From an uncultured Gemmiger sp. (lineage in GTDB: Bacteria > Bacillota > Clostridia > Oscillospirales > Ruminococcaceae): a DNA stretch of 64,000 bases. The notes below the pieces were generated by a model. That model had not been told where the DNA came from, did no database searches, and saw only the letters and a list, made by a program, of their open reading frames with translations. The DNA is taken from positions 1 to 64,000 of the forward strand of contig CALWNP010000009.1 of NCBI GenBank assembly GCA_944382835.1, given 5' to 3'. Each line of letters opens with the position of its first letter. Position 1 is the first letter of the stretch. Of the stretch, positions 43,327 through 50,129 are shown piece by piece. The translations under genes and the position numbers were made by a program.

Positions 43327-44103
43327 TCACACCCCCCGGAAATGCCAGAGCAGCACGCTGCCCGCCACCCCGGCGTTGAGGCTTTCCACCCGGTCGGTCA
43401 TGGGGATGCGCACCGCCAGGTCACAGGCGGCCACGGTGGCATCGGTCAGGCCGCGGCCCTCGTTGCCCACCACCACACAGAGCCCCTTGGGGTAGACCGG
43501 CCGGGTTTCCCCCAGGTCCCGGGAATGGTAGAGCGCCGCGGCCAGGCAGGTGACCCCCCGGGCCCGCAGGGTGTTCAGCGCCCCGGGCAGGTCCTCCAGG
43601 CAGAGCACCGGCAGCCGTCCGGCGGCCCCCATGGAGGCCCGCAGCGTCTTGGGGGCAAAGGGGGCGGCGCAGCCCGGGGAGAGCAGCACCCCGTCAAAGC
43701 CGAAGGCGGCGGCGCTGCGCAGCAGGGTGCCCACGTTGCCGGGGTCCTGGACGTTTTCCAGAGCCAGCAGCCGCATGGCCCCGCCCAGCAGCGCGTCCTT
43801 ATCGGGGGACGGGATCTCAAAGAGGCCGAAGACCTCCTGGCTGGCCCGGGTGCCGGCCAGCTTTTCCGCCACATGGGGGGCCACCAGGGTGGTGCTGCCG
43901 GCAAACTGGTTCAGCGCCGGGGTGCGGTCCAGCGCCTCCCGGGTGGCATAGAGGGTGCGCAGGGTGCACCCCTTGGCCAGCTCCAGACAGAGTTTGGGCC
44001 CCTCGGCAAAAAACAGTCCCTCGGCGGTGCGGAATTTTTCCTCCTCCCGCAGGCGGCAGGCGTATTTGATCTTGGCGTTGTCCCGGCTGGTGATGGTTTC
44101 CAT
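43327..44103 (-). CDS. TrmH/SpoU-family RNA 2'-O-methyltransferase
   Basis: This is a second SPOUT methyltransferase of the window, 258 residues from METITSRDNAK behind GGGGGAGGG. N-terminal ITSRDNAKIKYACRL and FFAEGPKLCLELA form the substrate-binding domain. NVQDPGNVGTLLRSAAAFGFDGV, VVVGNEGRGLTDA and VESLNAGVAGSVLLWHF are the three catalytic motifs. The exact rRNA or tRNA target is unknown. It lies after rplT and a terminator, and directly before dprA. Confidence 0.9.
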   Translation of the reverse strand: METITSRDNAKIKYACRLREEEKFRTAEGLFFAEGPKLCLELAKGCTLRTLYATREALDRTPALNQFAGSTTLVAPHVAEKLAGTRASQEVFGLFEIPSPDKDALLGGAMRLLALENVQDPGNVGTLLRSAAAFGFDGVLLSPGCAAPFAPKTLRASMGAAGRLPVLCLEDLPGALNTLRARGVTCLAAALYHSRDLGETRPVYPKGLCVVVGNEGRGLTDATVAACDLAVRIPMTDRVESLNAGVAGSVLLWHFRGV

Positions 44104-44153
44104 CGGCCCTCCCCCGTTGGCGGCCGCGGTGCGCGGCGGTGTTTTCTCCATAT

Positions 44154-44189
44154 GCAAAAAACGACGCCCGCGTGTGTACGCGTGCGTCT
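44154..44189 (-). terminator. Terminator of the infC-rpmI-rplT operon
   Basis: GACGCACGCGT pairs with ACGCGGGCGTC (two mismatches) around ACAC, followed by GTTTTTT on the minus strand. Confidence 0.8.
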
Positions 44190-44203
44190 GAATAAGTTGC
44201 TGA

Positions 44204-44557
44204 TTACAGAGCCTTCTTGGCGGTCTCGACCAGAGCGGTGAAGCTGGCGGGATCGTGAATGGCCATCTCGGACAGCATCTTGCGGTTGAGCTCGACGCCA
44301 GCCTTCTTGAGGCCGTTCATGAAGGTGGAGTAGTTCATGCCCTGGGCGCGGACCGCATTGTTGATGCGGGTGATCCACAGGTTGCGGAACTGGCGCTTCT
44401 TCAGCTTGCGGCCGACGAAGGCGTAGTTGCCGGACTTCATGACGGCCTGCTTGGCCATGCGGAAGTGCTTGGACTTGGAGCCGTAGTAGCCTTTTGCCAG
44501 TTTGAGGGTCTTGGAACGACGCTTGTGCGTCATGGTTGCACCTTTGATACGAGCCAT
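44204..44557 (-). CDS. rplT: 50S ribosomal protein L20
   Basis: L20 is an early-assembly protein of the large subunit and in Firmicutes represses its own operon by binding the leader. The 117 residues, [20 protein letters not shown] to [10 protein letters not shown], are full length, with [19 protein letters not shown] and [27 protein letters not shown] blocks. It is the third gene of the conserved infC-rpmI-rplT operon, 54 bases after rpmI. Confidence 0.98.
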   Translation of the reverse strand: MARIKGATMTHKRRSKTLKLAKGYYGSKSKHFRMAKQAVMKSGNYAFVGRKLKKRQFRNLWITRINNAVRAQGMNYSTFMNGLKKAGVELNRKMLSEMAIHDPASFTALVETAKKAL

Positions 44558-44611
44558 GGTATGTTATCTCCTTTTATACACGTAACTTGATTTCAATTCC
44601 GGACCGTGGGA

Positions 44612-44818
44612 TCAGCCGCCGTAGGGCATCATCTTGCGGACGGTGGCCTCGTTGGTCTTATCCACGTAGGCAGGCATACGCAGGCCGCGGGTGAGTTTGG
44701 TGGTCTTCTTGGTCAGGATATGACGGCGCTTGGCGCTGTTGCGCTTGATCTTGCCGGAAGCGGTCATCTTAAAGCGCTTCTTGGCGCCGGACAGGGTCTT
44801 GAGTTTCATCTTAGCCAT
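44612..44818 (-). CDS. rpmI: 50S ribosomal protein L35
   Basis: L35 is a small basic protein of the large subunit. The 68 residues, starting [20 protein letters not shown] and including [18 protein letters not shown], are diagnostic and of normal length. AGGAGG lies before the ATG. It lies between infC and rplT. Confidence 0.98.
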   Translation of the reverse strand: MAKMKLKTLSGAKKRFKMTASGKIKRNSAKRRHILTKKTTKLTRGLRMPAYVDKTNEATVRKMMPYGG

Positions 44819-44837
44819 TTCGGGTTCCTCCTAAAAT

Positions 44838-45368
44838 TTACTTGTTCGGACTGGGGGACAGGAACATCATCATGCTGCGACCCTCGAGCTTGGGCTGTTT
44901 ATCCACCACAGCCTTGCCCTCCAGCGCCTCGGCAAAACGTCTCTCCACATCGGTGCCCAGACTGGTGTGCGCCATCTCGCGGCCGCGGAACCGGATGGAA
45001 ACCTTGACCTTGTGGCCCTGCTGCAAGAACTTGGCAGCCTGGTTCACTTTGGTGTTGAAGTCGTTGGTGTCAATGTTCAAAGAAAGACGGATCTCCTTGA
45101 GTTCGACGACCTTCTGGTTCTTCTTGGCTTCCTTCTCTCGTTTCTGCATCTCGAAACGGTACTTGCCGTAATCGAGGATCTTGCAGACGGGCGGTTTGGC
45201 CTGGGGAGCGATCTTGACCAGGTCAAGATCCTGGTCCAGCGCCATGCGCAGGGCATCGCGCGGGCTCATAACCCCCTTCTGCTGGCCATCCGCACCAATC
45301 AGGCGGATCTCCTTATCACGGATCTGCTCATTGATTTCCAGTTCCTTGGAATTGCTGTTGCTGGCGAT
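44838..45368 (-). CDS. infC: Translation initiation factor IF-3, non-AUG start
   Basis: IF-3 controls start-codon choice and keeps ribosomal subunits apart. The coding frame reads IASNSNSKELEINEQIRDKE, then APQAKPPVCKILDYGKYRFEMQ, IRLSLNIDTNDFNTK, and GHKVKVSIRFRGREM. No ATG is available at the right place. GGAGG lies nine bases before an ATC codon at 45368, and an ATT lies at 45374. Rare start codons are a known infC feature used for autoregulation, so I place the start at ATC (176 aa). Confidence 0.95.
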   Translation of the reverse strand: MASNSNSKELEINEQIRDKEIRLIGADGQQKGVMSPRDALRMALDQDLDLVKIAPQAKPPVCKILDYGKYRFEMQKREKEAKKNQKVVELKEIRLSLNIDTNDFNTKVNQAAKFLQQGHKVKVSIRFRGREMAHTSLGTDVERRFAEALEGKAVVDKQPKLEGRSMMMFLSPSPNK

Positions 45369-45554
45369 TGTAATACACCTCCGTAACAAACGTGAAAAGA
45401 GTATGATAAAAGCGGCTGCCGTGAAGCAGCCGCCGGAACGCGTGGGATGCGCCGCGCACCTGTGTGCTGGATGCACGGCGTATCTGCGTATAACCCGGGG
45501 CGAAACGCCCGCAAGGTGAGCCGACGGCTTTTGCCGGTTGCTGCTTTTTTTACA
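45369..45554 (-). promoter_or_regulatory. infC operon leader with attenuator, candidate L20 leader
   Basis: About 186 bases separate the predicted start of transcription from infC. The leader ends in a perfect hairpin, GCGGCTGC with GCAGCCGC (45412-45433), followed by TTTTAT, 40 bases before the ribosome binding site. Firmicutes infC-rpmI-rplT leaders are controlled by L20 through such an attenuator. The upstream anti-terminator pairing was not worked out. Confidence 0.6.
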
Positions 45555-45560
45555 AGCAAG

Positions 45561-45589
45561 ATTCTACCACACCCCCACCGCGCTGTCAA
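45561..45589 (-). promoter_or_regulatory. infC operon promoter
   Basis: Consensus TTGACA (45589-45584) and TAGAAT (45566-45561) on the minus strand are 17 bases apart. It is divergent from the ddl promoter. Confidence 0.85.
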
Positions 45590-45632
45590 GGCCCGGCGGG
45601 GTGGAAAAAATAATATTTTTTGCGCAAAGAGG

Positions 45633-45661
45633 TGGCATGCCGCGCATAAGTATGGTATCAT
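45633..45661 (+). promoter_or_regulatory. Probable ddl operon promoter
   Basis: TGGCAT (45633-45638) and TATCAT (45656-45661) have a 17-base spacer. The -35 is a weak match. Transcription would start near 45668. Confidence 0.5.
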
Positions 45662-45678
45662 AATAAGCTGAAATGTTA

Positions 45679-45701
45679 TGCGCCGCAACGGCGGCGCTTT
45701 T
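45679..45701 (+). terminator. Terminator-like hairpin in the ddl leader
   Basis: GCGCCGC pairs with GCGGCGC around a short loop and is followed by six T on the plus strand, just ahead of the GGGGAGG ribosome binding site of ddl. If the promoter above is right, this is an attenuator within the first 35 bases of the transcript. Otherwise it blocks read-through from the left. Confidence 0.55.
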
Positions 45702-45721
45702 TTGGGGAGGAAGCTTGAGTT

Positions 45722-46834
45722 ATGGGCAACGAGAAAAAACTGCGTGTGGGGTTGTTTTTCGGCAGCATTTCCAGCGAGCACGAGGTCAGCCGGGTCAGCG
45801 CCGCGGCCTGGGCCGACGCGCTGGCACAGCCGCCCTGCTGTGACCGGTACGAGGTGGTGCTGGTGGGCATCACCAAGGCGGGGCGCTGGCTCTGCTATGA
45901 CGGTCCCACCGACGCCATGCGGGACGGCAGCTGGGAGCAGCATCCCTCCTGCCGCCCCTGCGTGCTGAGCCCCGACCGCACCGACCACGGCCTGCTGCTG
46001 CAGGACGGCGGCACCACCCGGGTGATTCCGCTGGATGTGGTGGCGCCGCTGCTCCACGGCAAAAACGGCGAGGACGGCACCTTCCAGGGCCTGTGCGAGA
46101 TGGCGGGCATTCCCTACGTGGGCTGCGGGGTGCTGGCCAGCGCCGTCTGCATGGACAAGGCGGTGGCCAACACCCTGATGGACGCCGCCGGGGTGCCCCA
46201 CTGCCGCTGGCTGGCCGCCACCCGCGCCGAGCTGGAAACCGCACCGGGAACGGTGGCCGACCGCATCGAGGCGGCCCTGTCCTACCCCGTCTTTGTCAAG
46301 CCGGCCAACGCCGGCTCCAGCGTGGGCATCAGCAAGGTGCAGGACCGTGCCGGGCTGCGCGCCGCCATCGACACCGCCCTGGCCGAGGACGACAAGGTGG
46401 TATTTGAGGAGTTCATCGACGGGCAGGAGGTGGAATGTGCCGCCATCGGCAACCCCGACGATCCGGGCAGCGTCAGCGCCACCCGGCCCGGGGAGATCCT
46501 GGCCGGCGCCGAGTTCTACACCTATGACGACAAGTACAAGAACGGGGTCTCCCAGACCCTGATCCCCGCCCGCCTGAGCGAGGAAAAGCTGGATGAAGTG
46601 CAGGACAACGCCCGCCGGGCCTATCTGGCCTTGGGCTGTGCAGGGCTGGCCCGGTGCGACTTCTTTGTGGAGCGGAGCACCGGCCGGGTGCTGTGCAACG
46701 AGCTGAACACCATGCCGGGCTTTACCGCCATCAGCATGTATCCCAAGCTGATGGAGCATGAGGGCCTGAGCTTTCCCGTCCTGGTCGACCGGCTGATCGG
46801 CCTGGCACTGCGCAAAAGAAAGGGTGCATACTGA
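45722..46834 (+). CDS. ddl: D-alanine-D-alanine ligase
   Basis: This ATP-grasp enzyme makes the D-Ala-D-Ala dipeptide for peptidoglycan. The 370-residue protein begins KLRVGLFFGSISSEHEVS and has HGKNGEDGTFQGLCEMAGIPYVG, FVKPANAGSSVGISKV, FEEFIDGQEVEC, and VLCNELNTMPGFTAISMYPKL. The NTMPGFT end and a Tyr-type phosphate loop suggest D-Ala-D-Ala rather than D-Ala-D-Lac activity (inference). It overlaps murI by one base (TGATG). Confidence 0.94.
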   Translation: MGNEKKLRVGLFFGSISSEHEVSRVSAAAWADALAQPPCCDRYEVVLVGITKAGRWLCYDGPTDAMRDGSWEQHPSCRPCVLSPDRTDHGLLLQDGGTTRVIPLDVVAPLLHGKNGEDGTFQGLCEMAGIPYVGCGVLASAVCMDKAVANTLMDAAGVPHCRWLAATRAELETAPGTVADRIEAALSYPVFVKPANAGSSVGISKVQDRAGLRAAIDTALAEDDKVVFEEFIDGQEVECAAIGNPDDPGSVSATRPGEILAGAEFYTYDDKYKNGVSQTLIPARLSEEKLDEVQDNARRAYLALGCAGLARCDFFVERSTGRVLCNELNTMPGFTAISMYPKLMEHEGLSFPVLVDRLIGLALRKRKGAY

Positions 46835-47649
46835 TGGACAAACGCCCCATCGGGGTTTTTGACAGCGGGCTGGGCGGCCTGACCGCGGTGCGTCAGCTGC
46901 GGCGGCTGCTGCCCGGCGAGGACATCGTCTACTTCGGGGACACCGGCCGGGTGCCCTACGGTTCCCGCGGGCGCAGCACCATCCTGCAGTACGCCCGCCA
47001 GGACATCCGCTTTCTGCTGTCCCGGGATGTGAAATTCATCATGGCTGCCTGCGGCACCGTCTCCTCCACCTACCCCGACGAGGAGGCCGCCCAGCTGCCG
47101 GTGCCCTACGCCGGGGTGGTGGACGCGGCGGCCCGTGCGGCGGCCAAGGTCACCAAAAACCGGCGGCTGGGGGTCATCGGCACCGCCGCCACCATCCGCA
47201 GCGGCTCCTACGTGGCCCGGCTGCACAAGCTGCTGCCCGACGCCGAGATCATCGCCCGGGCCTGTCCCCTCTTTGTGCCGCTGGTGGAAAACGGCTTTGT
47301 GGACGACGGCAACCGGGTGACCAAACTGGTCATTGAGCAGTACCTCACCGAGGTCCGGGACGCCGGGGTGGACACCCTGATCCTGGGCTGCACCCACTAT
47401 CCCCTGCTGAAAAAGATGATCGGGGATTTTGTGGGGGAGGAGGTCCGGCTCATCGACCCCGGCAAGGAGGCCGCCATCGCCCTGGCCAGCCGGCTGACCC
47501 CCATGGGGCTGGAAAACGGCCGCACCCAGGGCGGCACCGTCCACTACTATGTCAGCGATACCCCCGACACCTTTGCCGAGCTGGAAACCCTCTTTCTCGG
47601 CCAGTATGCGGGGGGGCCGGTGCAGCAGATCGCCATTGAAAACTGCTAG
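46834..47649 (+). CDS. murI: Glutamate racemase
   Basis: MurI makes D-glutamate for peptidoglycan. The 271-residue protein starts RPIGVFDSGLGGLTAVRQL and has VYFGDTGRVPYG and LILGCTHYPLLKKMI with the second catalytic Cys186. The first catalytic site reads MAACGTVSST, so Cys73 is kept but the usual Asn of the C-N-T motif is Gly74. The gene follows ddl with one base overlap, forming a wall-precursor pair. Confidence 0.92.
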   Translation: MDKRPIGVFDSGLGGLTAVRQLRRLLPGEDIVYFGDTGRVPYGSRGRSTILQYARQDIRFLLSRDVKFIMAACGTVSSTYPDEEAAQLPVPYAGVVDAAARAAAKVTKNRRLGVIGTAATIRSGSYVARLHKLLPDAEIIARACPLFVPLVENGFVDDGNRVTKLVIEQYLTEVRDAGVDTLILGCTHYPLLKKMIGDFVGEEVRLIDPGKEAAIALASRLTPMGLENGRTQGGTVHYYVSDTPDTFAELETLFLGQYAGGPVQQIAIENC

Positions 47650-47701
47650 AACCCCCGCCGCAGCCCCAAACGGAAGATCAAAGCTGAGAGGATTCGCGCA
47701 A

Positions 47702-48154
47702 ATGGAAGAAAACTATCTCATCACCATCAAGGGCACCATGGAACAGAGCGGCCAGAGCGACTCCGTGGAGCTCATCACCCGCGGCAGCTTTGTGCGGCGG
47801 GAACATTCCTTTTATATCGTCTACCGGGAGACCGAGGCCACCGGCTACGCCGGCTGCACCACCACCGTCCGGGTGACCGAGGACAGCCGGATGGTCTCGA
47901 TGACCCGGTTCGGCAAGGTGCCCAGCCAGCTGGTCATCGAGAAGGGCACCCGCCATCTCTGCCACTACGAAACCGGCTACGGGTCGGTGTCGCTGGGGGT
48001 GTCGGCGGATGTGATCGAGCACGCCCTCACCGAAACGGGGGGCCGGCTGCAGTTCAGCTACACCCTGGATTCCGCCGGGGAGGCCTTCATCAGCCGCAAT
48101 CTGGTGGACATCACGGTGGCCCCCCTGCCCCCCGAAAACACCGAGCTTTCCTAA
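47702..48154 (+). CDS. DUF1934 beta-barrel protein
   Basis: The 150-residue protein is a small lipocalin-like barrel of the DUF1934 (YwiB) family, function unknown. It reads MEENYLITIKGTMEQSGQSD, then ITRGSFVRREHSFYIVYRET, VTEDSRMVSMTRFGKVPSQL, and a repeat of beta strands ending in DITVAP. The position directly before argS mirrors the ywiB-argS pair of Bacillus. GAGAGGA lies before the ATG at 47702. Confidence 0.85.
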   Translation: MEENYLITIKGTMEQSGQSDSVELITRGSFVRREHSFYIVYRETEATGYAGCTTTVRVTEDSRMVSMTRFGKVPSQLVIEKGTRHLCHYETGYGSVSLGVSADVIEHALTETGGRLQFSYTLDSAGEAFISRNLVDITVAPLPPENTELS

Positions 48155-48184
48155 GAATTTCAACAACCAGGAGGTTTTTGCCCA

Positions 48185-49942
48185 ATGGACTATCAATATT
48201 ACAATCCTCGCAAGGCGGCGCTGGACACCGCCCGCAGCCTGCTGACCGCCGCCGCCCAGGCCGCCATGGAGGCCGGCACCCTGCCCAAGGCCGATCTGCC
48301 CGAGTTCGTGGTGGAGATCCCCGGCGATGTGAAGAACGGCGACGTGGCCAGCAACCTGGCCCTGGCCGGCGCCCGGGCCTTCCACAAGGCACCGCGGCAG
48401 ATCGCCCAGGCCCTGTGCGACCAGCTGAAGCTGGAGGGCAGCCTGTTTGACCGGGTGGAGATTGCCGGTCCCGGCTTCATCAACCTCTTCCTGGGGGCGG
48501 GCTGGTTCACCCAGGTGGTGCGTGCCGCCTGCACCAACCCCGAATACGGCCGCACCGATGCGGGCGCCGGCAAGAAGTACAATGTGGAGTTTGTCTCGGC
48601 CAACCCCACCGGCCCCATGCACATGGGCAACGCCCGGGGCGGCGCCCTGGGCGACTGCCTGGCCGCCTGCCTGGACTGGGCCGGCTATGATGTGACCCGG
48701 GAGTTCTACATCAACGACGCCGGCAACCAGATCCAGAAGTTCGGCAAGAGCCTGGCCATCCGCTACCTCCAGCTCTTCAAGGGGGAGGAAGCCTGCCCCC
48801 TGCCCGAGGAGTGCTACCAGGGCGCCGACATCATCCAGCGGGCCAAGGAGTTCGCCGAGGTGCACGGCGATGCCTATGTGAACGCCGACTTTGAGACCCT
48901 GAAGAAGGACATCACCGCCGACGCCCTGCCCAAGAACATCGAGGGGCTGCGCCGGGATCTGGGCAAGTACCGCATCCAGTACGATGTCTGGTTCCCCGAG
49001 AGCACCCTGCACGAGTCCGGCGCGGTGCAGGCCGTGGTGGACAAGCTGCTGGCCACCGGCGCCTGCTACAAGGCCGAGGACGGCGCCATCATGTACCGCA
49101 GCGCCCAGTACAGCAGCAAGTACGGGGTTGCCAACAAGAAGAAGACCGAGGACGGCACCGAGGAGGAGGCCAAGGACGAGGTGCTGGTCCGGGCCAACGG
49201 CATCCCCACCTACTTTGCCGCCGACATCGCCTACCATTATAACAAGCTGGCGGTCCGGGGCTTTGACAAGGCCATCGACGTCTGGGGCGCCGACCACCAC
49301 GGCCATGTGGCCCGGATGAAGGGCGCCATGGACGCCGTGGGGCTGGACGGCAGCCGGCTGGACGTGGTGCTGATGCAGATGGTCAACCTGATGCGGGACG
49401 GCAAACCGGTGCGGATGTCCAAGCGCACCGGCAAGGCCATCACCCTGACCGATCTGCTGGACGAGGTGCCCATCGATTCCGCCCGCTTCTTCTTCAACCA
49501 GCGGGAGAGCTCCTCCACCCTGGACTTTGACCTGGATCTGGCGGTGCGCAACGACAGCGAAAACCCCGTCTACTATGTCCAGTACGCCCACGCCCGGATC
49601 TGCTCCATCCTGAAAAAGCTGGAGGAGAACGGGGTGGCCTTTGCGGGGGCTGAGGCGGTGGACGCCGCCCTGCTCACCGATCCCACCGAGCAGGCGCTGA
49701 TCCGGCTGCTGTCCGCCTTCCCCGCCGAGATTGCGGCGGCGGCGGAAAAGTATGACCCCGCCCGCATCACCCGCTTTGTCATCGACCTGGCCACCGCCTT
49801 CCACCGCTTCTACAATGCCTGCCGCATTCTGGAAGCCGAGCCGGATGTCCGCCAGGGCCGCATCGCCCTCTGCCTGGCGGTGCGGGGTGTGATCCGCAAT
49901 GTGTTGCAGATGTTCAAGATCACCGTTCCCGAAAAGATGTAA
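48185..49942 (+). CDS. argS: Arginyl-tRNA synthetase
   Basis: This class I synthetase charges tRNA-Arg. The 585-residue protein has an N-terminal additional domain, the HIGH-type motif SANPTGPMHMGNARGG (about residues 139-152), the DVWGADHHGHVARMKGA region, MSKRTGKAITLTDLLDEV, and a C-terminal anticodon-binding DALR domain (YVQYAHARICSILKKL). AGGAGG precedes the ATG. It is the last gene of ddl-murI-DUF1934-argS and is followed by a terminator. Confidence 0.97.
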   Translation: MDYQYYNPRKAALDTARSLLTAAAQAAMEAGTLPKADLPEFVVEIPGDVKNGDVASNLALAGARAFHKAPRQIAQALCDQLKLEGSLFDRVEIAGPGFINLFLGAGWFTQVVRAACTNPEYGRTDAGAGKKYNVEFVSANPTGPMHMGNARGGALGDCLAACLDWAGYDVTREFYINDAGNQIQKFGKSLAIRYLQLFKGEEACPLPEECYQGADIIQRAKEFAEVHGDAYVNADFETLKKDITADALPKNIEGLRRDLGKYRIQYDVWFPESTLHESGAVQAVVDKLLATGACYKAEDGAIMYRSAQYSSKYGVANKKKTEDGTEEEAKDEVLVRANGIPTYFAADIAYHYNKLAVRGFDKAIDVWGADHHGHVARMKGAMDAVGLDGSRLDVVLMQMVNLMRDGKPVRMSKRTGKAITLTDLLDEVPIDSARFFFNQRESSSTLDFDLDLAVRNDSENPVYYVQYAHARICSILKKLEENGVAFAGAEAVDAALLTDPTEQALIRLLSAFPAEIAAAAEKYDPARITRFVIDLATAFHRFYNACRILEAEPDVRQGRIALCLAVRGVIRNVLQMFKITVPEKM

Positions 49943-49961
49943 AAAGCAGCGATCCAACAAC

Positions 49962-49998
49962 AAATCCCCCGCCCAGAACCCTGGGCGGAGGATTTTTG
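49962..49998. terminator. argS terminator
   Basis: AATCC and CGCCCAG pair with CTGGGCG and GGATT around a short loop, with TTTTT on the plus strand. It separates argS from the independent RNA unit that follows. Confidence 0.85.
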
Positions 49999-50094
49999 GA
50001 TACACCGAACAAATTCATTATACCACATCCGTCAATGTACTTTCCAGTCTGAATATGTACAAATAATTCCTTATTTCTTTGGCCGGATTGCGAA

Positions 50095-50123
50095 TGGACA
50101 CCGCCTAAGGGCCGTGATATAGT
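50095..50123 (+). promoter_or_regulatory. Promoter of the 1.5-kb non-coding transcript
   Basis: TGGACA (50095-50100) and TATAGT (50118-50123) have a 17-base spacer, so transcription should start near 50130. It lies about 100 bases past the argS terminator, and no protein gene follows on this strand. Confidence 0.75.
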
Positions 50124-50129
50124 ATAGTC

